Below, piece after piece: positions 1 to 12,387 of a stretch of 64,000 bases of DNA (its first letter is position 1; each line of letters starts with the position of its first letter). This DNA comes from Rutstroemia sp. NJR-2017a BVV2. Lineage: Eukaryota > Ascomycota > Leotiomycetes > Helotiales > Rutstroemiaceae. The DNA lies in contig NJPS01000008.1 of assembly GCA_002946415.1 (NCBI GenBank), positions 1 to 64,000 of the forward strand. Direction: 5' to 3'. A program made the translations under genes and the position numbers. The notes beneath the pieces were generated by a model. The model was given only the letters and a program-made list of their open reading frames with translations. It searched no databases and was not told the DNA's origin.

Positions 1-1630
<1,630 letters not shown>

Positions 1631-2233
1631 GATGGGCTGGGGGGGCTGATCGCTGGATCAATGGTTGGGATGGTAAGATCTGGGAGTCTGCGTGGGTTGC
1701 ATGTGATGTGATTTGATATTTGGCTGGTGAATTTTGGGTGGTGGTGGGGGTGGATTATTTTTTACAACCAAATTTTTAAGCGAGGAGTTGAACAAAACGC
1801 CTCATTTGTTGGCCGCGCTGAGAAAAATGAGGGGTACTTTGGCTTTAAGCATCCGAAACTCCATACATCTATCAATACATTTATGTTCGTGAAGACTTGG
1901 AAGCAGCAGATTGAACTGATGGTTTCAGGCAGTAGTAGCTAAGTAATGAAACTACTATTCGAATTGAGCACGAAGCTCTATATACTAAGGAAATCCATCC
2001 GACTATATAGACCTTCGTTCTTCAGGAGCCCAAGGAGCCCTCAGGATCTGCTCGCTCTAGGAGCGCCGGAAGCGTTCAGAATCCAACGGCTCCTCTGGGT
2101 CATATGACTCTGGATATAGGTAGAGTTCTACTGATTCAATCGCTATTTATCTCCTCAACTCTCCAACTAGATAAAGCTAGCTATTTTGTATGCTTTAACC
2201 AAGTTGATATTGCAGCATATAAAACATAAGATC
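1631..2233. other. Intergenic: 5' side of methyltransferase, 3' side of the NACHT gene
   Basis: About 0.6 kb between the methyltransferase start at 1630 and the receptor stop at 2234, both on the minus strand. I see no supported gene; a 71-codon plus-strand frame at 1727-1942 has no recognisable features. Confidence 0.6.
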
Positions 2234-5200
2234 TTACATAGTAACTATTCCGTCGTCGCATGCAGTTGCGATTATATCCGGAATTTGTGGATTCCAGTCG
2301 ACACTATTGCAACATATATTTTCATTGCAGACTATATGTTTATTCACTAACTCTTTAGTCTCCCAATTCCATATACACATATGGCCAGCTATATCATAGT
2401 ATTAGCATGCTAGTTGCTCTGGAAGACTAAGACTTCTTGTTGGAATAGAACTTACTATGACTACCACTTGCGATATACTTGTTCTGAGCACCCCCAAATG
2501 AAGCCTTGATAATAAATTCGGCCTCCTTCTCGGTCTCGAATATTCTTGACACCTCGAGCGTATCAAGACAGAGGGCGACCAATCTGCCCTTCGTTTGTAG
2601 GAACACGTACTGGCTTGATTGACTTGTAGATATAGACTCTATCACAAAACCGAAATCTTCAACATGCTTGGTAGCGAGTAGTGACAATGTTTCCGGATGA
2701 TAAACATAAAATGTTTCGGGTCCGAAAGCAAGGAAATTTCCTGTCTTAGGCGAGATGGCACAACCATATATTCGACTAGGGGTAGCGAAATCGTGTATAA
2801 GTTTACCATCTGCCGACCATAGGCATAAGGTTCTCTCCTCGCCCACGCAACTAGTTATAAACTGAGGCTTATCAGGGGCCCAAGAGCAACCAGAAGACAA
2901 TTTCCCAAGTCCCGGAAGCGTTACCATCAATTTTCCGTTCTGGAAAGAGGTCAATGAGTTGATGGATGAATTCGAGTGAGGGATTTACGATTTACGTATA
3001 CTTACTATTACATCCCAGATCCGTATATACCGATCAATGCTGCCCGTCACGAGCTTTGAATCATCCGGACTCCAACGTAAACTTACGATCGCAGAATTGC
3101 TTCGCAGAACTTGTAGACGAGCAAAATGCACTGTCTCATAGATAATGATAACACCATCACTTCCAAATGTCGCTATGCGTCTACCATTATTTGAAAAGGT
3201 GGCACCCCACGCTTCGCCACTCTGATCTTGAAGACAGAATTGCTGCTGTATCTGTAGTGAGGAAGCTCCCTTGTCAGATAACTGGCCCAATCCCCGTGGC
3301 CTAAATATTGGAACCTGAGATGGAGTACTAAGGAGAGATGCGAGATAATTTGCGATCCCATCATGGCCATGCATTTTTGCTTTGTCCATAGGAGTGTGTC
3401 CTTCAAATGTTGTAGCGTTCAAATCCCCACCATGCAGGATCAGTAATTTGACTGCTGCGGCATTGCCAAATGAAGCAGCACAGTGGAGAGGCGTCTCACC
3501 TGACCGTGCGGCAGCGTTGACATCAGATCCATACAAAATGCAAAGTTCCGCCCATCTTTCATTGGAACAGACAGAATGGAGCAATGTCAATCCGAGCCAA
3601 TCTTCTCCAGGCATAGATGCACCGGCTTCGAAGAGGATCTTAGCCATACTATCATCTCTAAGGTTAGCGGAGACCTGCAGCGGGGTCTCGCCGCTAGAAT
3701 TCTTTGCTTCCACATTGGCACCAGCCTCAAGGAGCATAGACGCAATGATTAATCCCTGCTCTTGACTACCTCCTGTTGACTGGGAGGCGTATTTGGTATT
3801 CTTTGTCATGAAATCAGCTCCAGACTTTACAAAATTTATATACTTACCTTTACTCTTAGCGCCACTACGAGCCCTAGTGCTGTACCACTAGGTGCCTGCC
3901 AAAACTCTACATCAGATCCACGGTCGATCAAATATTGGCAAGTTGCCACTGACTGACCAACAACTGCAGCTTGCAGAACACTCCCATAGACTGGGTCCGG
4001 GGCGCGGATATCGCAATCTCTGTCAACAAGCATTTGGACAAGATCCAAATGACCCTTGAGCGCTGCCAACGCTAGTAGAGTCATCTGCTTTTCTCCTATG
4101 TTGTTGATGATTGCGCCTTTGTCCAAAAGGAGCTTGAAGATCTGCCCATTCCCAATTGTGCAAGAGTTTCTTATGGCCGAGTGGAATGCCTCCTGTCGCG
4201 ATTCCCAGATTTGGACGTTGACATCCGCTCCCTCTAACAAAAGATTTTGAACCACTTGAGTGAGACCAAAGAATGATGCCAACCACAGGCTGGAGTCTAG
4301 TGAATTAAGACCAGATAAACATCCATCCGATGATTCCCATTCTATGTCCAGAATGGCTTTTATAGAGCTGTGCAAATTATGAGTCAAGGAAAAGAACTGT
4401 TTAAGTTCTTTTGAAACCTCCATCTCTGGACTATGTGCCACATGGAGGCCCCAATTGGTCGCTGCGTAACTAAAAAGGGGGCTTCGAGGTTTGCGTCTGC
4501 GAGTATCTGCGTAGCTTGTACAGGGTAGGGAAAACTCTTCGAGAGATAAATATCGTAAACATGTCCTGGAGATTTGCGTTTGGGCGTCCGGGAATATAGT
4601 AGCCCTGTTTCTCTCAAAGTATTGCTGGGTAGTGTAATGTACAAGGCGAATGATACTAGTATCACTCTCCAGGTCGGTCGTGACAATGCCGGCACACACG
4701 TCGATGAGTATTTCTTTGTCTACAAATGCTTCATCGTCCATGCATTTTTCACCTGGGTCAAGTCTTCCAACAGCAATTGCACATCTCAACTCTGTGGGGG
4801 ATCAGCTAAGTGTGCCTCTGTGATGATAAACTTCAAACAGAGGCGATGGACGAATGAAAGGCGGGTGTGCGGCATGGTCCAGTAGAACAGTGCAATGGTA
4901 TCTTACTTGTCAAGCGTAATTGATTTGTCTGATCATGCTGCACTTGCATTTCAAGATCGAACGCAACGGAATGTTATTGTATAGACCCCATTTCCAATCA
5001 AAGTCCTTGGTGAGAAATTAGAATGAGATACGAGACATACCAGTCACTGTCAATGGCCTTGATGCAAACGAGATCCAGTAGAGCACTTTTTCTGCAAGTT
5101 CAACGTCATCCTGATCTTGACTACGGATTCTCTTAAGTGCTTCGTCATATGTAGCATCGAGAGTAGTGGGCAGGGAGTTTAGCGCTCGTCGAATAGATCT

Positions 5201-6800
5201 TCGATCCGGCTTTTTGGACAATATTTCTATGTGCAATTGCGCAAGGAGAAACCTGCATGTAACGTTATTCTTAAAGAAGCATGGAATAAGAGAAAAGGTT
5301 ACGAACATCCCATCGACTCTGTTCACAATTGTGTTCACAATGTGTTGTAGAAGGCTTGGGTCGGCTCGAACATGATTCCGCAATCTCATACTCTTTTCAA
5401 TTTGCCCCTTAAGGTACTTCTCAACGTCAGTCTCTCGGGCATGGATATATACTTTACCTGATTCAGAAAACAACTTCTCAATATCGGGCAACTCCCTGGA
5501 TGTGCAGAGTATTTTCAAATTTGAAGGCATTTCCCTCAAGTGTCCGATCAATTCACTCCTCTCTCCATTACTTTCGGAGCACTCATCCAAAGCATCGATA
5601 ACGACATAAACTGTTTGGTAGGTGGAGACAATTGTTCTTAGTGCCTCTAGAGAGGCTCTCATAGAAGGTCGAATTTGCTTTTGACGGTATTCTATGAGCC
5701 TATACATCAAATCTTTAGATATCTCCGGGGCGCAGACAGCGAGTTGATGCAAAATGCTGGACATTAGATTGGGTATTGTTTGCTTATCTTGTTCCTTGTA
5801 ATTGCAGTAGATGAAGGCGACTCCAAGCTCTTCATCTTGGCGTAATCGTTGAAGGCCGAGAAGATGATTGATAATTACAGATCTATTACAATCAGAAACA
5901 TTCATTACTAAGGGTCTTCTATGATGTGGCACATACGCAATAACAGTCTTTCCTGCTCCGGCTAACATGTGGTTAGTAAAGCATATTGTAGATTAAAGGG
6001 GGTTATTACGAATTCCCGGACACCAGAGAGTCCGTCTCCTGCCGTTAAGCCAGTCATCGAAAAATGGATGTTGAATAATCCATTCACTGGTTCCTGGCAC
6101 TCGGGCACCTTCAACACTCGACTGCTTTTCCCAGAATTCCACTGTAGATATCCAATTAATTGCTTGTTTTTCCTCCATAGTTCGAAGATGTTTAATATGA
6201 CGCCTGTGATCTGAGCGATTCGACCTAAAGTTAGAAGGTTGATTCTATACTTAATGGTTTCATCAGCTACAACTGACCAAGTCGAAGTTCGTTTACATCG
6301 TCCTTTATGGACTGGCTCAGGCGCCTTTACCCACTGTCAGCTAAGGCCCATGAAGCATAGCAGTGACAGAACTAGCTGTACTCTTACATGTGGTTATTCT
6401 GCATAGCAAGAGCAAGGAGGCTTTTCTGGCTCTCAATGCTTGAAAGCAAGTCTCTCACTTCCCCTTTATCAAATGGCCACGCAAGATTCTGCACCGCTCT
6501 TTGCAGCCTACTTGCCGGGGTCAGTTTGCCCATAAGTCTCTCAAGTACTCTCTCCAGCTCTCTCAACGGTGCTTTGACATCCATCTTGATTTCGGAAGAC
6601 ATTTTGACTCCATCCACTGCTGCGTCTTCAAATCGAAACTTAAGCATTTCCAATAATGAAATAGTGCTCCAAATGCTGTCTCGTAGCCTAACGCGATCAT
6701 CTGACCCCCCTTTGACATCCTTCACGTATTCTACCACCGACTTTGTGAGTTGGAGGAGACTAACGATGCTGGCTGTAATGCTCAGGGGATCCGACATCAC
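2234..6800 (-). CDS. NACHT-ankyrin STAND (NLR-like) receptor with Gid7/WDR26-like C-terminal propeller
   Basis: Ten exons: 6800-6388, 6324-6274, 6224-6010, 5961-5937, 5882-5307, 5252-5041, 4791-3848, 3800-3006, 2939-2456, 2388-2234. They total 3870 nt (1289 aa). Residues 1-137 form a helical fungal STAND N-terminal domain (MSDPLSITASIVSLL start). NACHT follows at about 150-400: splicing restores the P-loop GIPGAGKT (near 226-233), and Walker B is VVIDALDEC (near 327). After the NACHT come the conserved SFASRPLTVTELR and IIRLVHYTTQQYFER motifs. About nine ankyrin repeats occupy 665-975. Residues about 990-1289 are a diverged WD40 propeller matching Gid7/WDR26 features: SWAPD, LCLWS, then FIIKASFGGA...IASGS, and SVDWNP...IATACDDG near the end. 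The last exon is needed to complete the final blade (donor 2455, branch site CTAAT, acceptor 2389). NACHT proteins oligomerise on ligand sensing and act in fungal self/non-self recognition; the role of this protein is inference. The 249-nt intron (4792-5040) is unusually long. The junction at 6225-6273 is the least certain. Confidence 0.88.
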
Positions 6801-8758
6801 AAATATATGTCGGGTATGCTGTAAGAGAGCTGACGATGTGCAATACCATCAATATGGATTTGGAAATCTTCTTGGAATGATTTCCTGGTGAATAAAACCG
6901 TAAGCACGAATATTCATCTCTTCCATCTACCCCACCCCTGTGGCACTCGACTATCACGTTACTTTTATCATGTGGTAATTGGTCCTGATTAGATCTAGTG
7001 CAGAACAAGCACATACTCCAGTATGATCTTCCCAGTGTATCGAAACCGTATAGAAAAGATGGCCTAGTCTGGTTATCTACGACAGGAAGCATGATTCGAA
7101 CAGGTATCGTCGTATAAATCCAGCTGTAATGCATGGAGCCTTAGCCCAGCTACACTCTCATTTAGAAAGACTTCCATAATCTAGCAAAAACAGCCAAACG
7201 TTATCTTTCACCCACCTGTGCACATGGTCGTACAACCCAGTGATTCACTATTCCACTCACCCAATCCTATCACTCCGTTCAATAGCCCAGAGTCTGCGCA
7301 TCCCTTGGCGGCTATTCGCGAGCAAATACTAAACATGCGCTTGCAAGCTGTCCCGCATGCGTCGTCGTATGACAGACCGTGGTCGACATCGAGGTTGTTC
7401 TTTTTCCCCACCTCGAAGAGTCCAAGAAATGCGGGGCTGGCATCGATTCCGTGTTTGGACAGGGACAGGTCGCTTTTTAGCTTTCTCTAAGTTATATGGT
7501 AGGTTTCCGCTAAGCTCCTATCAAGAGATAGTCGTACGTACGGCTTCAGAGAGGCCAGCATGCGGGAAGCCAGGAGCCGAGAAAGTGGTGTGCGCACTTC
7601 GTACGTGGATGGCCATACAGCTTTCACATGCGACTGCAAACTGCATACTGCAAACAGACGGTTGTTTGGAAGTACACTGCTGATTGTACCGTTGGAATAT
7701 GTTGGGTTGGCTGCAGGCAGGGTTCGTGTTTCGTCCTGGAAGCGTATGTGCCATTGGATTGGAGTCATCGTTGATTAGTAATGCATGGCAGATAACTTAC
7801 CCTATGGCTGTTTGACAGCTTATTTGGATGATGGCGCCGAGATGATACGGCGTGTACGGTTGGAACTTGGATGATGGTCTACGGAGTACCGTCTACCTAA
7901 ACCAGCTAAATATCCGACCTTGGCGTTTATCAGTTATCAGATGGATGGAATGTTTTGGCGAGAAAGGAACACGGCGGCACGGCCTTGTAAGGAAATATCG
8001 GTAAGCACTCAAAGCAGGTAAATACCTGGCAGCTAATTAAAGTCGGCCAATGCTCTCAGACATATGATGCTACGTGACTGGTACGATGACGATGTTTCTC
8101 ATTTGCCGGTGTCTAACGGCGATTAGAAGGGAGCAGTGATTTCTGGCAAGTACCGAAGATGGACTATTGTATGTACACGCGCTCGACTCAGTATCAGATC
8201 GTACACAGCCACACCTAGATAGTACAAGTAGGTACCAACTACGCCACATCTTTTCATTCACACTTGTACAAGTTCCAAAGTATCTTCTGTTTCCGTGGAC
8301 TAACTCCTGTCGGCTACCTCCCCTCTGTGGGCCAATCACATCGTCCCATTTAGATCCCAAGCAAAGCGCCTTACTCGCCTCACTGTAATCTCTTGCTCCA
8401 CTTCTCGGCGGATAAGTGCTAGCACAATCTTAGCTCAGCCTTGGCAGCCAGGATCCCTGCAGCAGGTAACCTTTAGCGCACCGCTGGCTCACGTTGTTAT
8501 GTGTGATTCCCTTCTCCCCCAGGAACTTCCAAGGTTAAAGACTGCCGCAAGGTCCCATTGATTCGTGTTTCCTTTGTTTCCAGAATCTCTTCTGCAAGTC
8601 CCGCCTCCGACTACGACTACGACATCTACCTCTACTTCTCTCACCACTTTCGTCCTTTCCAACAACAGCGAGTCTTTGCTTTACCACTTTCTAATCTCCA
8701 CCTTTCTCTTCCACCTCACCGAATAATCATTCTCCCCGACTCTCTTGATTCTACATCG
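6801..8758. other. Divergent intergenic region between receptor and Ca2+ exchanger
   Basis: About 2 kb containing the promoters of both flanking divergent genes. Only short frames without recognisable features occur. The last 200 bases before the exchanger start are C/T-rich, as is common in fungal 5' leaders. Confidence 0.6.
8332..8336 (+). promoter_or_regulatory. CCAAT box upstream of Ca2+ exchanger
   Basis: A CCAAT pentamer in the context GGGCCAATCAC lies 423 bases before the exchanger start codon. It matches the HAP/CBF binding core. Function is inference from sequence alone. Confidence 0.35.
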
Positions 8759-11703
8759 ATGAAGGAAACTTCGTCTGACTCGCCTTCATTCTTAGATCGT
8801 GTAGGCCTTGGGAACAAATCCAAGGCGCATGGCAACCCCTCGCACTCAGCAGATTCGAGAGGTGATTCGACTCTCCCCGTGAGCAACTCTACCACCACCA
8901 CCACTACCACAACAACAGACCTAGAGAAGCAGAACAACAAGTCTGCCACCCCGTTTCGAAATGATACAACCAATATTCCCACTGGCGATGCAAACCATCA
9001 CAATGGCCTCTCGCCTCAACGCTCGCATCCCACATCAAATAATGTGGCAGACAATACATCGAACGAGCATCCGCCACCAGCTCCACCTCCGCAAACTGAT
9101 GGAGAAGGGAATATCATAGGAACCACTGAAGACGAGAAACCCAAAAAGAATGTTGCCATGCGATTTTGGCTTACCGGTAAACACATTATACTCTCAAGTT
9201 ATATCAATATTTTATTGGTTTTTGTACCGGTGGGTATTGCTGCCTATGCAGCAGGACTCAGTCCTGGACTCATCTTCGCGATGAACGCCATTGCTATTAT
9301 ACCATTGGCAGGTTTGCTCAGTCATGCTACCGAAAGTGTGGCTAAGAGAATGGGGGATACCGTTGGAGCGTTGATGAATGTTACTTTTGGTAATGCTGTT
9401 GAGCTTATCATTTTGTACGTCCCTGTCTACCCTTTTAACATCCATAGCCATCGCTAACAACTCTGTCTAGTATGTATGTCTACCTCGTAAGAGATCAAGA
9501 CAAGAAAGAGCGAGAAGCCCTCTTAAAGGCATTATCATATCAATCGCGTCCCATATCATCCAAACATTACCCTTTTCATTTGTTCTCTCCCCTTGGTGCC
9601 AATCCCCGTTGTGATATCTTTCCAAAACCTAAGCTCACCTGTTATCTTCTAATCCTATAGCATTGCACTTTCTAAGGTCAGTCCCATCACTATTCTAGTT
9701 TGATCTCATTTTCAGAAATGCTAACATTCGTATAGAATGAAATCCGTATCGTCCAAGCTTCCCTACTAGGCTCGATTCTTGCAAATCTACTTCTGATTCT
9801 AGGCATGTGTTTCTTGGTCGGTGGACTACGCTTCCGTGAACAGGTATGATATCCCTTAGGCTTTGTGATGGCCTCCGCTAACGGCCACATAGATCTACAA
9901 CAGCACTGTCACACAAATGAGCGCTTGTCTACTCAGTTTGAGTGTTATGAGTTTGTTGCTACCGGTATGTGTTCCATGTTCACTGAGGAATTCCCCTTCT
10001 AACGAATGTAGACCGCTTTCCATGCATCCTTTAGCAGTGAGCAAGAGAGCAAAGCAACAAAAAGCGTCTTGAAAGTTAGTCGTGGTACCAGTGTCGTAAG
10101 TCAACCCCCAATGCTAGCACCTGGCAGCGTATTGACCGTCTCAGGTTCTCCTATTGGTTTACTTCATGTATCTTCTCTTCCAGCTCAAGTCCCACGCATA
10201 CATGTATGAGAGTACTCCTCAACATATCATCGATGAGGAATCTGCTCCTGGTCCTGTTGCAGCTTGGATGGATACATCTTCAGATGACTCTTCTTCAAGT
10301 TCCGACTCGGATAGCTCTAGTGGTTCTAATACAACTGCTAAGCGTGTCAAGCGTCTCATTCGAGGTGGTAGACGTCGCAAGTCAAGCTCTGCATCGAAAG
10401 ATACTGCTGAAATCGACGCTCTACGTACACCCTCTTTCGGTAATGGTAGCATCAGTCCAGTTGAGGGCAGCAGTGCAAATGGGGACCACGCTCAGTTTGG
10501 CCATCGTTCGGGTGCTGTCATTGACTTCGCTGAGGATGGCGACGACGAGCGCCCAAGAGCAAGCAGAAGTCGTCAAGGATCCTTCACGAACTACGTCATG
10601 ACTAAGAAGGAACATAAGAGGGAACGTAAACAACAGAAGAAGGAGAAGCGTGAACGCAAGAGAGCTCTTCGCCATCAACTCCAAGAGACAATCAACGAAG
10701 GTGTTGTCCGTGATGCTAATAACGAGAAGGCTCCAGAGGAAAGAGCAGAGTCAGGATCTGACCAACCACGTCGTGTTGACTTCGCTATTGTTGACGATGT
10801 CGAAGCTCAGCAAGATGGCGCACCGAAACGACCCTTTACCCTTCGCGGAATTACTTCTATCAGACCCCAAATTCCTAAGCCGTTCGCCCAAAATGTCTTC
10901 ACCAACCCCGCTACTCCAGGTCCTCCAGCTCCCGGCTCTATTCCTCGTGTTCGCTATGGCATTCGTCGCACCAACTCCTTACCCGATCGTCTCAACCAAA
11001 CTATGTCACATCCAACTCACCTTCCTTCGTCTGCAAGCCTTGCTCCTATTCGTGTCGGCAGTGCGGCTGTTGCAGCTAACAAGGTGCCTATGGACGATGA
11101 CGACGAAAACATCTCTCGTACTACTGCGGTCTTCCTTCTACTTATCTCCACTGCTCTTGTTGCTGTTTGTGCCGAATTCATGGTTGACAGTATCAATGCC
11201 GTCGTAACTGGTAACTCTGGTTTGAGTGAGGCTTTCATTGGTCTCATTATCCTGCCCATTGTCGGTAACGCTGCTGAGCACGTTACCGCCGTTACGGTCG
11301 CAAGCAAGAACAAGATGGATTTGGCTATCGGTGTTGCTGTAGGATCATCTATTCAAATTGGTATGTTTCATTTCCCTCCATTCCATTCTTTCCACGACTC
11401 ATCTGCTAACAATTAACAGCCCTTTTCGTCACCCCATTCATCGTCCTTCTCGGTTGGTGCATGAGCAGAGAAATGTCCTTGTACTTCACCCTCTTCGAAA
11501 CCGTCTCCCTCTTCGTCTCGGCTTTCATCGTCAACTTCTTGGTGCTGGACGGCCGCTCCAATTATCTCGAGGGCGCGCTTCTTTGCGCCGCGTATGTCAT
11601 TATCGCGGTTGCGGCGTTCTTTTATCCGAATACGGAGGATCAGAGTAATTTGGGGGGGAATCCGGATGCGGCGAAGATGATTAGGAGTTTGGTTGGGATG
11701 TAG
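8759..11703 (+). CDS. VCX1: Vacuolar Ca2+/H+ exchanger (CAX family) with large cytosolic loop
   Basis: Seven exons: 8759-9414, 9661-9676, 9736-9843, 9893-9964, 10012-10095, 10145-11360, 11420-11703. They total 2436 nt (811 aa). Both CAX repeat motifs are present: GNAVELI in the first half (exon 1 end) and GNAAEHVTAV in the second (near 11270). Between them are typical transmembrane segments (NEIRIVQASLLGSILANLLL and others). Family members move Ca2+ into the vacuole against H+. The N-terminal 130 residues are Ser/Thr/Pro-rich and disordered, with a poly-Thr run. The loop between the two halves is about 300 residues long, first acidic/Ser-rich, then strongly basic (KKEHKRERKQQKKEKRERK). Most introns are 47-59 nt, but the first (9415-9660) is 246 nt. 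The start at 8759 is the first ATG in frame after a C/T-rich leader; the frame is open upstream without an ATG. Confidence 0.93.
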
Positions 11704-12341
11704 GGAACGGGGGGAGAAATTGGCTTTTATGGTGAGATGAGATGGGGTTTTGATAGAGGTGGCGGATGAGGTGCGGGTGGGTATGGTTGCGTAATGATGT
11801 ATTGGCATGGGATTTGGGATTGACTTTATGAAATATGGTGGATGGATGATGGTTATCTTCGTTTCTTTGGTGTGGAATTTTTTGATCAATGGGTGGATGG
11901 ATCTTTTTCTTCCTTTTTATGGTGGTATGAATGATATGAGAATCAGAATGAGAGGAATGAGTTGATGATATTGAGAGAGCAGGCGGTGGCTGGGTTATCT
12001 GACCTGATGGATGTAGTCGTTACCTTACGGCCTTTCTACTTCTTTTCTTCTAGCTACCTGATGGTGGATAGGATGAGTGAGCATTTAACTTGAAATACTC
12101 TCTTTTCATTAATTATGGGTTTCTTGCAAATATTGAAACTGAAGGTGCTGGTATTGGTGATGGTGATTGTGATATGGTAGTGTAATTTGATTTTATATGG
12201 ATGGGTTAGTTGGAGTGAGAGGATGGATGGAAGGAGGGAGGGGAAATGGATGGGTGGAAGAGGATGGATGGATAGATATATGGATGGGCTTTGCTTGTAG
12301 GTTTGATGGGGGATAGGGGAAGGGAGGGGAGGCGGAAGAAA

Positions 12342-12387
12342 GAGAGGGAAGAGAGGGAAGAGAGGGAAGAGAGGGAAGAGAGGGAGG
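12342..12387. repeat. 9-bp tandem repeat (GAGAGGGAA), about five copies
   Basis: Consecutive GAGAGGGAA units inside a longer purine-rich tract; the last unit is slightly diverged. Confidence 0.9.

Noticed and set aside
9472..9660. 62-codon plus frame inside the exchanger gene
   Set aside because: Lies in the 246-nt intron; joining 9414 to 9661 restores the conserved ELIIFIALSKNEIRI sequence.
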